Positions 17,338 to 26,056 of a DNA stretch of 64,000 nt are shown here, piece by piece (position 1 is the first letter of the stretch; each line of letters starts with the position of its first letter). Source of the DNA: MPNO01 sp965205995 (GTDB lineage Bacteria; Pseudomonadota; Alphaproteobacteria; MPNO01). The notes under the pieces were generated by a model. The model was not told the DNA's origin. It made no database searches and saw only the letters and a list, made by a program, of their open reading frames with translations. Location of the stretch: contig OZ242200.1 of NCBI GenBank assembly GCA_965205995.1, forward strand, positions 1,984,001-2,048,000, given 5' to 3'. Made by a program: the position numbers and the translations under genes.

Positions 17338-18416
17338 ATGACGATGCAGATCAGGGCGGCGGTATTTCGCGATACCAGTCTCAAGCCTTCCATCGAGACC
17401 CTGGAGATATCGGAACCGGGCGCCGAGGAAGTGCTGGTCAAACTGACCGCGACAGGCGTCTGCCACACGGATTTGAAGACAGCCGTCACCGAGGGCCGCT
17501 CACCCCGGCCGGTGGTTCTGGGACACGAAGGCGCTGGCGTCGTCGAGGCGGTGGGCTCGGGGGTTGCCGATCTGGAGCCCGGCGATCATGTCGTGATGAG
17601 CTTTACCTGGTGCGGACATTGCCCGAGTTGTCGTAGCGCCCGGCCGGCATACTGCTACAACACCGACCACTTCGCCTGTAGCCGTTCCGACGGGACTCAC
17701 TATCTGCACGGCGATGACGGCCCGGTGCATGGCGGCTTCTTCAATCAATCGTCCTTTGCCACCCATGCCCTGGGACACCGGCGGGGCGTGGTCAAGGTGC
17801 GCCGGGACGCGCCCTTGAATATCCTGGGTCCGCTCGGTTGCGGAATTCAGACCGGTGCGGGCGCCGTACTCAACGTGTTCGGGATGAGGCCGGGGCAGAC
17901 GCTTGCCGTCTTCGGTGCCGGATCCCTCGGTCTTTCCGCGGTGATGGCGGCCAGGATCGCCGGCGCCGGGCAGGTGATTGCCGTCGATCTCCATCCCAAC
18001 CGGCTGCAGCTCGCGGTCGAGCTGGGCGCCGACCAGGTGATCCGTGCCGATGGCGGGCCGGTACGCGAACAAATTCTCACGGGGTCGATTTCGCGCTGGA
18101 TACCACCTCCATCGGCCCGGTGATGCTGGACGCGATTGCAAGTCTGGCGCCCCACGGCAGCTTTGGCTTCGTGGCACCGACGGAAAGCGGGGAGCTGACC
18201 ATCCCGCTCCGGCCGCTGATGATGAACCGCAAGGTTCTCGGCATCATGGAAGGAAACAGCAACCCGAACGTCTTTATTCCTCAATTGGTCGATTTCCATA
18301 TGCAAGGCGTGTTTCCGTTCGACCGTCTGATCAAGTTCTATCCGTTCGACGATATCGAGCAGGCTTTCCACGACAGCGAGGCGGGCACAACGATCAAGCC
18401 GATCCTCGAGATGTGA
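17338..18416 (+). pseudogene. Zinc-dependent aryl/benzyl-alcohol-dehydrogenase-type MDR protein, one frameshift
   Basis: The first frame (to 18123) has the catalytic-zinc region GVCHTDLKT and GHEGAG, the structural-zinc cysteines WCGHCPSCRSARPAYC, and the NAD-binding GAGSLGLSAVMAAR. The protein then continues in another frame (VDFALDTTSIGPVMLD...DIEQAFHDSEAGTTIKPILEM) up to 18416. The switch falls at about 18075-18080, where GGGG followed by TCGAT would read correctly with one more G. An intact product would have about 360 residues and oxidise an alcohol with NAD(P)+. The frameshift may be genuine or an assembly error. ATG 17344 fits the Shine-Dalgarno GGGAG better than ATG 17338. Confidence 0.8.
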
Positions 18417-18493
18417 CGGTCCCGAGGCGGCCCCGGAAGAACCGTCAGGCGCGGTCTGATCGATACGGGCCGGTTCCATGCGCGATCTCCGTC

Positions 18494-19279
18494 TCACCGA
18501 CCCTTGTATTCGGGGGAACGCTTTTCGGCAAAGGCCTTCACGCCTTCCCGGGCGTCCTCGGTACCCATGCAAAGGGCATAGAGCTTGCGTTCGTAGTCGA
18601 TGCCCGTCAGAAGATCCGTTTCCGTCGACCGCAGCACGGCGTCGCGTCCCGCGACGAATGCCATCGGGGCTCGGGACCCCAACTCGCGCGCCAGCTCTTT
18701 CGCCCGCCGCCGCAGCCCGGCCTGCGGCACGACCTCGGTGACCAGGCCGATCGACGAAGCGGTCCGGGCGTCGATGCGCTGTCCGGTCAGCACCATCTGC
18801 ATGGCCCAGCCGAGACCGACGAACCGGTAGAGGCGTTGCGTCCCGCCGCTGCCCGGAATCTGCCCCAAGGTGATCTCCGGCTGGCCGAGCAAGGCATTGT
18901 CGGCGGCGATGCGAATCGTGCACCCCATGGCGAGCTCGAGACCGGCGCCGAGGCAATAGCCGTTGATCGCGGCGACGGTCGGCTTGCCCAGGCGTTCGAT
19001 AGCCGTCGGGAGATCCTTTCTGAGCGTCGCCGAAGGACCCATTTCCGATACCAGCGTCCGCTGTTCGAGCTCGGGAATATTGGCGCCCGCGCTGAACGAC
19101 GTGTCGCCATGCCCGGTGATCACGATGGCCTTGACCGTGTCGTCGGTCTCCGCGCGACGGACGCAGTCCAGCAGGTCGACCCGCATTCGATGGCTCAGGG
19201 CATTGTGGCGCTCCGGCCAATGCAGCGTGACGATCAGCAGCTCGCCGTCCGCTTCGGTCAGCACGTTTTCGTATTCCAT
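18494..19279 (-). CDS. Enoyl-CoA hydratase/isomerase family protein
   Basis: 261 residues from ATG 19279. The crotonase oxyanion-hole sequences are present: SFSAGANIPEL (about 64-74) and NGYCLGAGLELAMGC (about 108-122). GQPEITLGQIPGSGGTQRL carries the Glu of the active site, and the second catalytic Glu region is SIGLVTEVVP. It hydrates trans-2-enoyl-CoA in beta-oxidation-like pathways. The longer frame upstream of 19279 is not conserved in character. It is flanked by a broken alcohol dehydrogenase and a CoA-transferase stub, so it may be the survivor of a degraded catabolic operon. Confidence 0.9.
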   Translation of the reverse strand: MEYENVLTEADGELLIVTLHWPERHNALSHRMRVDLLDCVRRAETDDTVKAIVITGHGDTSFSAGANIPELEQRTLVSEMGPSATLRKDLPTAIERLGKPTVAAINGYCLGAGLELAMGCTIRIAADNALLGQPEITLGQIPGSGGTQRLYRFVGLGWAMQMVLTGQRIDARTASSIGLVTEVVPQAGLRRRAKELARELGSRAPMAFVAGRDAVLRSTETDLLTGIDYERKLYALCMGTEDAREGVKAFAEKRSPEYKGR

Positions 19280-19347
19280 CGGACGCCAATCCTCTTTCCC
19301 GGTCCCCTCGACCACGCCGCCCGGACGCGACGCGGGCCGCGATCGTA

Positions 19348-19675
19348 ATGGCAAATATCGGCTGGTTTTCCGGATTGTTCGAGTGGACGCGCTGCACCTG
19401 TCAACTCGGTCTGCTCGGGGCCGAGGCGATCAAGACCGGGCTCCCGGGCCAGGGCGACTGGTTCCGCGCCGCCGGCTCCGACCCGGAGCTTCGCCAGGCG
19501 CGCATGCGAACGTACTTTCTGTCCCGGAATACTGGAAAGAGATCGGTCACCGTCAACATGAAGGATGGGCGTGGCCGGGACATCGTCAGGAAGCTGGTGG
19601 AGAGGCGCCGGTTGCGATTTTCTTGAAGCATCGTCTGCCGGGGAGCTGGACCTGGCATTGGGCACCCTCAACCGC
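19348..19675 (+). pseudogene. CaiB/BaiF CoA-transferase N-terminal stub, frameshifted
   Basis: A 92-residue frame reads LLGAEAIKTGLPGQGDWFRAAG followed by TYFLSRNTGKRSVTVNMKDGRGRDIVRKLVE. This is the N-terminal signature of family III CoA-transferases (usual form LGAEVIKIE.PGQGD.R...NRNKRSV.LD). After about 19600 the similarity continues in another frame (VAIFLKHRLPGSW, compare VFLENFRPGTM). The rest of the roughly 400-residue protein is missing. The start is also degraded. Confidence 0.75.
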
Positions 19676-19919
19676 TGAACAGATCGGGGTCGCGCAGCGG
19701 AGTGGGGTCGCGCGGATCGAGGTCGTCCGATTGGAGGGGGGCGGATCCGAGGAGGGAACCGAAAGACGGAATCTGTCGGACGCGGTTCCACTCGTCGATG
19801 CCGAGGAGCACGGCCGCGGGCTTTCCATCGCGGGTGATGATCGAGGCGTTGCCGCGGGCGGCGTCTTCGACCAGGGCTGCGAGGCCGGTCTCAGCGTCGC
19901 GCAATTGTACCTCTTTCAC
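19668..19919 (-). CDS. Phd/YefM-type antitoxin, orphan
   Basis: 83 residues from a GTG start at 19919, preceded by CGGAGA. The sequence VKEVQLRDAETGLAALVEDAARGNASIITRDGKPAAVLLGIDEW is a typical Phd/YefM DNA-binding domain, followed by a C-terminal toxin-binding tail ending PLRDPDLFSG. Such proteins neutralise a RelE- or Doc/VapC-type toxin and repress their own operon. No toxin gene follows; the next sequence is the CoA-transferase stub. It overlaps the end of the upstream frame (19916-20227) by four bases (GTGA). Confidence 0.75.
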   Translation of the reverse strand: MKEVQLRDAETGLAALVEDAARGNASIITRDGKPAAVLLGIDEWNRVRQIPSFGSLLGSAPLQSDDLDPRDPTPLRDPDLFSG

Positions 19920-20227
19920 GGCTGTCTCCGGTAGGGCGGTTGCGGCCAATATCGGGATGAACGGGATGACGGGCAAGTATTCGGGTCCTGGAACGCCCGG
20001 CGTTGAATGGGCCGTCGGCCGGGAGGGTTCGGGCGCGGGCGACCGGTGGGGCGGCGCCGGTCGGCTTCCTGTTGCAGCAGCTCGTGGGTCCAGCCGGCGC
20101 GGGGCGGGTGGGCGGACCACAGTGCAGACCCGCGGAGGTCGCGGATAACCAGGGTGGCGTGCTTCAGCGGTTCCAGGATGTCGGTGTGGTCGGGTTCGGC
20201 GCCGGTCCAGAGGTGGATCTCGCGCAT
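19916..20227 (-). CDS. Hypothetical protein upstream of the antitoxin
   Basis: A 103-residue frame with ATG 20227 after a strong ribosome site (GGGAAGGACAG). Its stop overlaps the antitoxin GTG as GTGA, the arrangement of a two-gene operon. The first 55 residues (MREIHLWTGAEPDHTDILEPLKH...) look protein-like; the last 45 are Arg/Pro-rich and look like a shifted frame. I do not recognise a family. It may be a decayed gene. Confidence 0.35.
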   Translation of the reverse strand: MREIHLWTGAEPDHTDILEPLKHATLVIRDLRGSALWSAHPPRAGWTHELLQQEADRRRPTGRPRPNPPGRRPIQRRAFQDPNTCPSSRSSRYWPQPPYRRQP

Positions 20228-20289
20228 GGCTGTCCTTCCCGGCGCGTTTTTCTTTTCGCAGTGGTGTCCGCCGGTGTGTCCCCGCTTCT

Positions 20290-20865
20290 GTAGACGCGAG
20301 CGACAGGGATCGCGGTGAGGCCAGTCGGGCCGCTGCAGTGACGAGGCGCCGATGCCCTTCGTGGCGGTTCCGATAGTTGGGTGCTCCCCTGCCTCCAGCG
20401 CGTCGAGCCGCTCCAGGCAGCGCGCCAGCAGCCGCTCGTCAGGACCGACAGGTCATGCACCTTCGGGATCGGCACCATGAACCGGCGCCGGGCCGTCTTC
20501 ACCAGTGCCTTGCCCTTGCCGGGCCGGCCAAGGCGGTTGCGGAACAGGTAGTGCGATTGCAGATGCGTGAACGCGCTGGTGCGCCGGCGCGTGCCGTCCC
20601 CCAGGATCCGCGCCACCGCCACCTGCCGCGTCTCCATCAAGACGGTGTCGAAGCCGGCGTCGGTCAGCCCCTTGTGCAGCCATTGAGACAGAGGACCGGG
20701 TTCGAGGCCGATCACGGCGATCCCATGCGGCAGCTCGTGCATGAACGCAACAACCGAATCGGGGGCGCTGGCGACTTGCGCCTCCGTCACGATCTTGCCC
20801 TTTTCGCCGAGAACGCAGATCGCCGTGCTCGCCAGCGATACGTCGAGACCGATGAAGACATCCAT
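20290..20865 (-). pseudogene. IS110-family transposase remnant
   Basis: From ATG 20865 the frame begins MDVFIGLDVSLASTAICVLGEKGK, followed by IAVIGLEPGPLSQWLHKGL and VLMETRQVAVA. This is the N-terminal RuvC-like DEDD domain of IS110 transposases, with the first Asp and the Glu visible. After about residue 75 the conserved KTDRKDA segment is missing and the remaining reading is scrambled, so only the first fifth to quarter of the gene is recognisable. Confidence 0.75.
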
Positions 20866-21321
20866 GTCGTTGCCCTTTCCTGTCCAGGATACGGGCCGCC
20901 CCTTTCGGCAAGACCCCGTGAACACGCTCAGCGTGCAAGGGCAAAGACACCCGAATCTCCGACGTCGCTACAAGCTCCGGCGGTGCGACTTAGCGCCAAG
21001 CCCCATTACGGCATCTGACGGTTTGCCGGGCCGCGCATCACCCTTGTCGAAGAATCCTGGCCTTACCTGTCACTCGGAACAGGTGATGCTCAGCGAGCTC
21101 CGTCGGGGCGCCTGAGCGCTCGTTCTCGGTTACCCGGTTCCGGGCCAACAGCACCGGTGCGATCTCGCGCGCGCATTCTTCCCAGCCAAAACCCGCTCTA
21201 TTGAGGCCCCGCGCCCTTCCATTTGCTGCACCTCGGGAGACCAAGGAAATGGGCGGTATCGGTGCCGCGGCGAACCGTGCTTAGATCGGCGCCGACGGAC
21301 CATGAAGCGGAGGATCGATCA
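20866..21321. other. Interval with decayed sequence, no gene assigned
   Basis: About 450 bp between the IS110 remnant and the BNR-repeat gene. A minus-strand frame around 21060-21200 has an amino-acid composition that could be a decayed coding sequence (RAGFGWEECAREIAPVLLAR), but I do not recognise it. The promoter of the BNR-repeat gene should lie at the right end. Confidence 0.3.
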
Positions 21322-22464
21322 ATGGGTGAGACGACCGCGTATCTTTCCCCGAACGGCGACAATTTGAGCCGGGGCGACGGGCCGGCTACCCGTCTTGTGG
21401 TGGCGACGGTCGAAGGTGTCGCGACCTTTCGGCGCGGGGGCCGGGGCGCGCCGTGGCATCTGACCGATCGCTCACTCTCCGGGTGCCATGTCGGATCGCT
21501 GCTCTTCGAGCCGGTCTCGGGCAAGCTGTTCGCCGGCGCCCATGCCGATGGCGGGCTGTGGGTCAACGACGACGAAGTCGGCTCGTGGCGCCGGTTGACC
21601 GACGGGCTCGACCGGCCGCACATTTACAGCCTCGCCGCGCGCCGGATCGGCGATCGGGTGACGCTCTTCGCCGGTACCGAACCCGCGGCACTCTACCGCA
21701 GCGAGGATTTCGGCGAGTCCTGGAAGGAGGCGGAAAGCCTGCGCGAGGTCCCCGGCACCGACAAATGGATATTTCCGCCGCCGCCGCACCTGGCGCACGT
21801 GAAGTCGGTTGTCTTCCACCCGACGCGGGAGCGGACCTTTTATGCCCTGGTCGAGCAGGGTGCGCTGCTGCAGACCGACGACGACGGTCAGACCTGGACC
21901 GAGCTCGCTGGCTACGCCGGAGCCGACGATATCGCCTATCACGACGTCCACCGGCTCGTGATCAGCACGAACGACCCGCGGTTGTTCTATCTCGCCACCG
22001 GCGAGGGGCTCTATTGCAGCGGCGATGGCGGCCAGAGCTGGGAGCACTTGATGCCGCGGGCCGGGCGGATCGGCTATCCCGACTTTTTGTTTTTCGATCC
22101 ACGCGACGACGACACGCTGTTCCTGGGCGGGGCGCGCAACGATCCGGGCAAGTGGTTCAGCGACCCGATGGCCGATTCGATCGTCGCGCGCAGCACCGAC
22201 GGCGGCCGCACCTGGCTCGAGCTCGATCACGGCATGCCGAGCCCGATGGCACCGGCATTCGAGGCGCTCTGCCTGCACCATTGGGACGGCGGCATGATGC
22301 TTGCCGTCGGCACCGCAACGGGGGAGATCTACGTCAGCGAAGACGACGGCGGGTCGTGGACCTGCTTGGAGGACAACGCAAGACCGGTCTCCAAGGACCA
22401 CCACCACCTCGCCTGGTACCCGAAGGCCGAGCGCGAGGCCGCAATGGCGCTTCGTCGCGCCTGA
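21322..22464 (+). CDS. BNR/Asp-box repeat beta-propeller protein (sialidase-like fold)
   Basis: 380 residues from ATG 21322 with Shine-Dalgarno GCGGAGGA. At least five Asp-box repeats of the form S/T-x-D-x-G-x-[ST]-W are visible: SEDFGESWKEAE, TDDDGQTWTEL, SGDGGQSWEHL, STDGGRTWLEL and SEDDGGSWTCL. They are spaced as blades of a propeller, as in WD40/YVTN/BNR-like glycosyl hydrolases. No signal peptide is evident, so it probably acts in the cytoplasm. The sialidase catalytic arginine triad and Tyr/Glu pair could not be identified, so a sialidase activity should not be assumed. It converges with the CmcJ/NvfI-family gene. Confidence 0.8.
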   Translation: MGETTAYLSPNGDNLSRGDGPATRLVVATVEGVATFRRGGRGAPWHLTDRSLSGCHVGSLLFEPVSGKLFAGAHADGGLWVNDDEVGSWRRLTDGLDRPHIYSLAARRIGDRVTLFAGTEPAALYRSEDFGESWKEAESLREVPGTDKWIFPPPPHLAHVKSVVFHPTRERTFYALVEQGALLQTDDDGQTWTELAGYAGADDIAYHDVHRLVISTNDPRLFYLATGEGLYCSGDGGQSWEHLMPRAGRIGYPDFLFFDPRDDDTLFLGGARNDPGKWFSDPMADSIVARSTDGGRTWLELDHGMPSPMAPAFEALCLHHWDGGMMLAVGTATGEIYVSEDDGGSWTCLEDNARPVSKDHHHLAWYPKAEREAAMALRRA

Positions 22465-22621
22465 GTTGCGCGGCAGGCCGTACCGGTTGTGAGGCTGTGA
22501 ACGGTGCAGGTGGGTCAAGCGTTGGTGTCGAAACCCCTACGTCGATTGGACCGCCGGATTTTTGCCGAAACGCCAACGCGCAGCTTGACGGAAACCGCGA
22601 TCCGCAGTTCCGCTCAAGCAT

Positions 22622-23899
22622 TTAGAAGAAGACAAGGGCGCGGACCACGGCGTTCTTGCGACAGGGCGCGTCGGAGGGCGCGGTCGGGTCGATGCAGGCC
22701 GTGTGGAAAGACCAGCGTGAGACGGAGCCGTCGGCGATGGTGTCGTAGCATTTGAGCATCGAGACCTCGGTCGGCTTCTGCTGGGGAAACCAGTACCACT
22801 CGTGGTCGGGCCGGTAGGTGAAACGCGTGGTCTCGCCGACGCGGTCGTCGTAGACGCGATAATTCGCGATGTAGGGCTGGTCGGCGAAAGAGGGCCAGGC
22901 GCAGAGAACGAAGGGGAACTGGCCTACTGTTTCCATCGGCTTGGCGAGATTGATCGACATGAATCGCCGCGACATCTTCTCGTCGGCCTCTGCCTCCGTG
23001 TAGTGCTGCTCGCGCCCGAAGTTCCGGAGGTTCTTCGTCAGCAGCTCGCGGCAGCGTACCCGGCCGCTGTTGTCGTTCAGGTCGTTGTGCACGAGGTTGA
23101 CGTAGTTGGCGTTCACGCCCGGGTTCCTGGCGTCCTGGTCTTCCGTGCGGTCGCCCTGATAGTCCTTGTCGAAGATGTCGTGGTTGTAGACCAGCGCATC
23201 GGTCGCATCCGGGAAGAACGACAGCAGGAGCTTCTCGATCTCCGGGTAGAACACGCGTTCCACCTCCGCCGGGTCGTAGAAGTTCTCGCATCTGGATTCG
23301 AGATGCGCCAGCGAGACGCCGAGCTTGTCCATGCATTCGGGGCTCTCGACCGATAGCCCGGGGTAGTATTCGCCGATGCGGCGTGCGTCGCGCATCACCT
23401 GCGGGAAGTAGAGGCTGCGCCGCCCGTTGTTCTCTTCGGCCTTGCGCAACTCCTTCGCCTCCGCCGCGCGCGCCGGGTCCCGCCAGAGCGCGTTGGACGA
23501 AACGATGGAGTAGGACGGTTGCTCGTGCGCAGTGTATCGCAGCGGAAGCGCCAAACCGCCTTCGGGGGCCTCAATGTCGTTCGCCCGAATATACTCCAGG
23601 CATTCCTCGTATTCGCGGAACCCGGGGCCCCACTCGGTCTCGATGGGGCCGGGGGGCGCGCTTTCGATCCGATCGATAAACGCCTGCACACGCCCTTCGG
23701 CGACCTGGTCGAGCGCCGCCTGGATCGCCGCGGCCGTTCCCGCATCCCCGTCCCGGTCGAGCGACATGTATGACAAGCCGCCATTCGCCGCGATGGGCGG
23801 CGGCTGTCCTTTCGTGAGTTGAAGCGACGGCACATAGACCGACGACTCCGTCTCCGCACCCGGCGCAATGCGGTTCTCGATCGCTTCGTGCCCGTCCAT
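22622..23899 (-). CDS. CmcJ/NvfI-family oxidoreductase
   Basis: 425 residues from ATG 23899 (ribosome site CGGAGGG). The family is recognised from VYNHDIFDKD, VHNDLNDNSGRVRCRELL, the INLAKPMETVGQFPFVLC segment, RPDHEWYWFPQQKPTEVSMLKCYD, and the C-terminal FHTACIDPTAPSDAP..NAVVRALVFF. Relatives include the cephamycin 7-methoxylation protein CmcJ, fungal NvfI-type endoperoxide enzymes and GA4-desaturase-like proteins, thought to be Fe(II)/2-oxoglutarate-dependent. The length exceeds the common 270-300 residues because of a 100-residue N-terminal part. Substrate unknown. No biosynthetic cluster surrounds it. Confidence 0.75.
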   Translation of the reverse strand: MDGHEAIENRIAPGAETESSVYVPSLQLTKGQPPPIAANGGLSYMSLDRDGDAGTAAAIQAALDQVAEGRVQAFIDRIESAPPGPIETEWGPGFREYEECLEYIRANDIEAPEGGLALPLRYTAHEQPSYSIVSSNALWRDPARAAEAKELRKAEENNGRRSLYFPQVMRDARRIGEYYPGLSVESPECMDKLGVSLAHLESRCENFYDPAEVERVFYPEIEKLLLSFFPDATDALVYNHDIFDKDYQGDRTEDQDARNPGVNANYVNLVHNDLNDNSGRVRCRELLTKNLRNFGREQHYTEAEADEKMSRRFMSINLAKPMETVGQFPFVLCAWPSFADQPYIANYRVYDDRVGETTRFTYRPDHEWYWFPQQKPTEVSMLKCYDTIADGSVSRWSFHTACIDPTAPSDAPCRKNAVVRALVFF

Positions 23900-24248
23900 G
23901 ACATGCCCTCCGGTTAGAGACGTTTCATCGCGGCACCCAGGAATGCACAGTTTCCAGGACGCGAGCCCGACCGTGACAATTGTAGCGAACCGGTGCGCGG
24001 GATGCCAAATACGGCGTTGCGACAGCACCGCGCCGAGCGGGGCGTCCAGCGCGCGGACCGGGTGCGCGAGACATCTCATGACGCAACATGTCCGATGTGG
24101 TCTCCAACTCTCCGGGCCGTCTCCCGAGTGGCGTTCGGCTCCGTGTCGACTATCGAGCCCATCGGGATCGCGCTCGACGCGATGGGTGCCGGCCTGCTCG
24201 TTGCGCTAAATTGCGCCGCAGGCGGGTACGGCGGAAGGGAGTCCGACG
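23900..24248. other. Non-coding interval upstream of the CmcJ/NvfI-family gene
   Basis: About 350 bp with no supported gene. It should hold the minus-strand promoter of the oxidoreductase and the plus-strand promoter of the MerR-like stub; I could not identify either confidently. Confidence 0.3.
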
Positions 24249-24488
24249 ATGACGACCGGCGAGGTTACGGCGCGGCTTGGCGTGCCGGACTCGACTATCC
24301 GCTATTGCGAAAAAATGGACCCGGTGGATCTCCGGCATCGCGTCTCCAGCCACCGGCGGTTCCATGACCGGGCGCTCGTCACCCGGCGGTTCGCGAACCC
24401 CGCGACCGAATGCGCGAAGCTCGCCGGTTGGGACGCGCCACTCCCCGAGCCGTCCCACGGTGACAGGCCCGGGGGCGACCCGTCATGA
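24249..24488 (+). pseudogene. MerR-family regulator stub
   Basis: 79 residues after a good ribosome site (GGAAGGGAG). MTTGEVTARLGVPDSTIRYCEKMDPVD matches the winged-helix start of MerR regulators (usually IRYYEK.GL), and the downstream SSHRRFHDRALVTRRFANPATECAKLAG matches the second half of that domain. The coiled coil and effector domain are missing and several conserved residues are changed. Its stop overlaps the following ATG (ATGA), suggesting the pair was once, or still is, co-translated. Confidence 0.55.
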
Positions 24489-24715
24489 CGGCCGCGCTCC
24501 TGGTAGAAATCCTCGGCATCGTTGCCATCGCGACGATGGTCACATGCTACGCTCTCGAGAGACGCGGCACGTTCTTCATCGCGGCCTTCGCGGCCGGCTG
24601 CTCCCTCGCCGCGGTCTACGCTTACCTGATCGATTCCTATCCGTTCCTGATCGCCGAGGGAATTTGGGCGGTGGTGGCCGCGCGCCGCTGGCAGGTCGCG
24701 CGGCGCCTCGCCTGA
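24485..24715 (+). CDS. Small inner-membrane protein (CBU_0592-like)
   Basis: 76 residues with three predicted hydrophobic helices: ALLVEILGIVAIATMVTCYAL, FFIAAFAAGCSLAAVYAYLI, and FLIAEGIWAVVAARRW. The central ALERRGTFFIAAFAAGC...AVYAYLIDSYPF pattern resembles small membrane proteins of the CBU_0592 group, whose function is unknown. It overlaps the MerR stub by four bases. Confidence 0.6.
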   Translation: MTAALLVEILGIVAIATMVTCYALERRGTFFIAAFAAGCSLAAVYAYLIDSYPFLIAEGIWAVVAARRWQVARRLA

Positions 24716-25304
24716 CGCTGCACCAGACGGTGCCAGGCGGCCAGACAACAGAATTAGGACGATTCTCCACCGATTCCCGCGGCACGGCGACGGCCAAGTA
24801 TCTGCATGACAGGAAACCACGAAAACATCAATGATTACAACGATATGCTATTCACAGTCAGGGCAATCCTACGTGTCAATCGGCTTTGAAGTTCGACCCC
24901 CTATTGGAGGGTCAATGTTCCACGCCGACCAACAACCAGTGCCTCGCGCTCGCCCGGCATGGCAGCCAGATGGCGCGCATGAGGGCCGTCCTCCGCCAGC
25001 ATCGCGCGGGCCTCGGCGAGCAACCCACCAAGGGGCGGTGGAACGGCCCCGGCCGGAGCGGGCAGGCGTCGCGGGCCGTGCGGACCACGGATCCTGGGAG
25101 CGCTGGGGGCAGGCAACCCGAACCCGGGACGGCTGGATGGGGGACCATTCGGCAGGCGTATCCCAGACGATGACGGATCGCGAACTGTTGCTCGGCAGCC
25201 CCTTCGTTCTCGCGCAAGACGGCAGCGACGACCGCTCGAAATCTTCTGCCGATCCATTCGGCAGATATTGCGACACCTATATCGAAACGGATATCGAAAT
25301 CTTC
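24716..25304. other. Gene-poor interval with an IS21-like end
   Basis: About 590 bp with only low-quality frames. Its one recognisable item is the terminal-repeat-like block at 24874-24926. A minus-strand frame around 24920-25060 (LLAEARAMLAEDGPHARHLAAMPG) may be a decayed coding segment that I cannot name. Confidence 0.35.
24874..24926. mobile_element. Probable IS21-family terminal repeat remnant
   Basis: TGTCAATCGGC begins a block that contains a gapped inverted repeat (GACCCCC ... GAGGGTC around 24895-24915) and ends CGCCGA. Its arrangement is like the repeated ends of IS21 elements. The same 11-mer TGTCAATCGGC recurs at 40172-40182. No istA or istB gene is present. Confidence 0.35.
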
Positions 25305-25352
25305 TTGACAGCACCCGTGAGCATGCCGAATATGTATATTTGAATATCAAAT
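25305..25352 (+). promoter_or_regulatory. Promoter with a 15-bp palindromic operator
   Basis: TTGACA (25305-25310), 17-base spacer, GAATAT (25328-25333), followed five bases later by the perfect palindrome ATTTGA-ATA-TCAAAT (25338-25352). The palindrome would overlap the transcription start, a standard place for an autorepressor site. The regulator-like frame starts at 25358. The block is markedly AT-rich compared with its surroundings. Confidence 0.5.
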
Positions 25353-25357
25353 TCATT

Positions 25358-25652
25358 ATGCCTCTTCGCGAGATTTGTGCGGCGCAGCGGGGCCTTACCC
25401 TCACCACCGTGTCGACCTAACGCCGCGGTCGCCGGTGACTTCTACGGACGACTGCGGCGCGGCCACGATATGACTATGCGCCGTGCCGAACGGGTAGCTC
25501 AGTGGTTCTCGGACAACTGGCCCAAAGTTGCCGAGTGGCTTCCCGACATTCCTCGTCCGTCGCCCGCCCACACGGACGAACGGGAAAGGCGGCATGATGA
25601 GCACGGACCAGTCAGGTTGCCCGCACGTCCCGGCCGCGCGACCAACTGTTGA
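25358..25652 (+). pseudogene. Small HTH-type repressor, one-base frameshift
   Basis: ATG 25358 opens MPLREICAAQRGLTLTTVST and hits TAA at 25418. Removing one A of this TAA continues in the second frame as YAAVAGDFYGRLRRGHDMTMRRAERVAQWFSDNWP and runs to the stop ending at 25652. The joined product of about 95 residues resembles short alphaproteobacterial DNA-binding proteins with an R-G-[LI]-T-x2-T ... RL..G.D...R.AERV.QW layout. Placement right behind a promoter with a palindromic operator supports an autoregulator. The shift may be real decay or an assembly error. Confidence 0.5.
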
Positions 25653-26056
25653 AGGGGGACGGGCGTAAGCGTGTAAGCGTGTTCCCCGGAAACATCATCT
25701 AGCCGAACGCCAAGGGCGGGGCCTGCCTGCGAGGGCTCGCTATGCCTGGGTTCGGTCACACGCTTCAGCGGCAGGACTGCCCGCTTGGACGTTCCCTGGC
25801 CGCGCGTTGGGTGCGCGTGCCCCTTCTTCCTCTCCTTTCATTTGCTCGCGTCATCGCGTTGGCGTTCGTCTGCCCGGCGCGGTTCTGCCCGTGGCATCCA
25901 GCAGCCCATCTAAAAGGTCGGAGGCTATCGCCGTCGCGTTTGCGACTCCTTGTCTCCCGCTGTCGCGATGACGAGTGCCGGGTCTGGACTGCTTGCTGTT
26001 CGACCCGGTCACCGCGCGCGTTCTCGGCCTCACTCCAAATGACGAGGGGAGTGAGT
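25653..26056. other. Non-coding interval before the autotransporter
   Basis: About 400 bp. No gene supported. A short direct repeat GTAAGCGTGTAAGCGTG lies near 25665-25682. The autotransporter promoter should be in the right part. Confidence 0.3.

Noticed and set aside
22750..22800. Riboswitch-like folding upstream of genes, including SAM-type leaders before 635
   Set aside because: No consensus of a known riboswitch class could be matched by eye.
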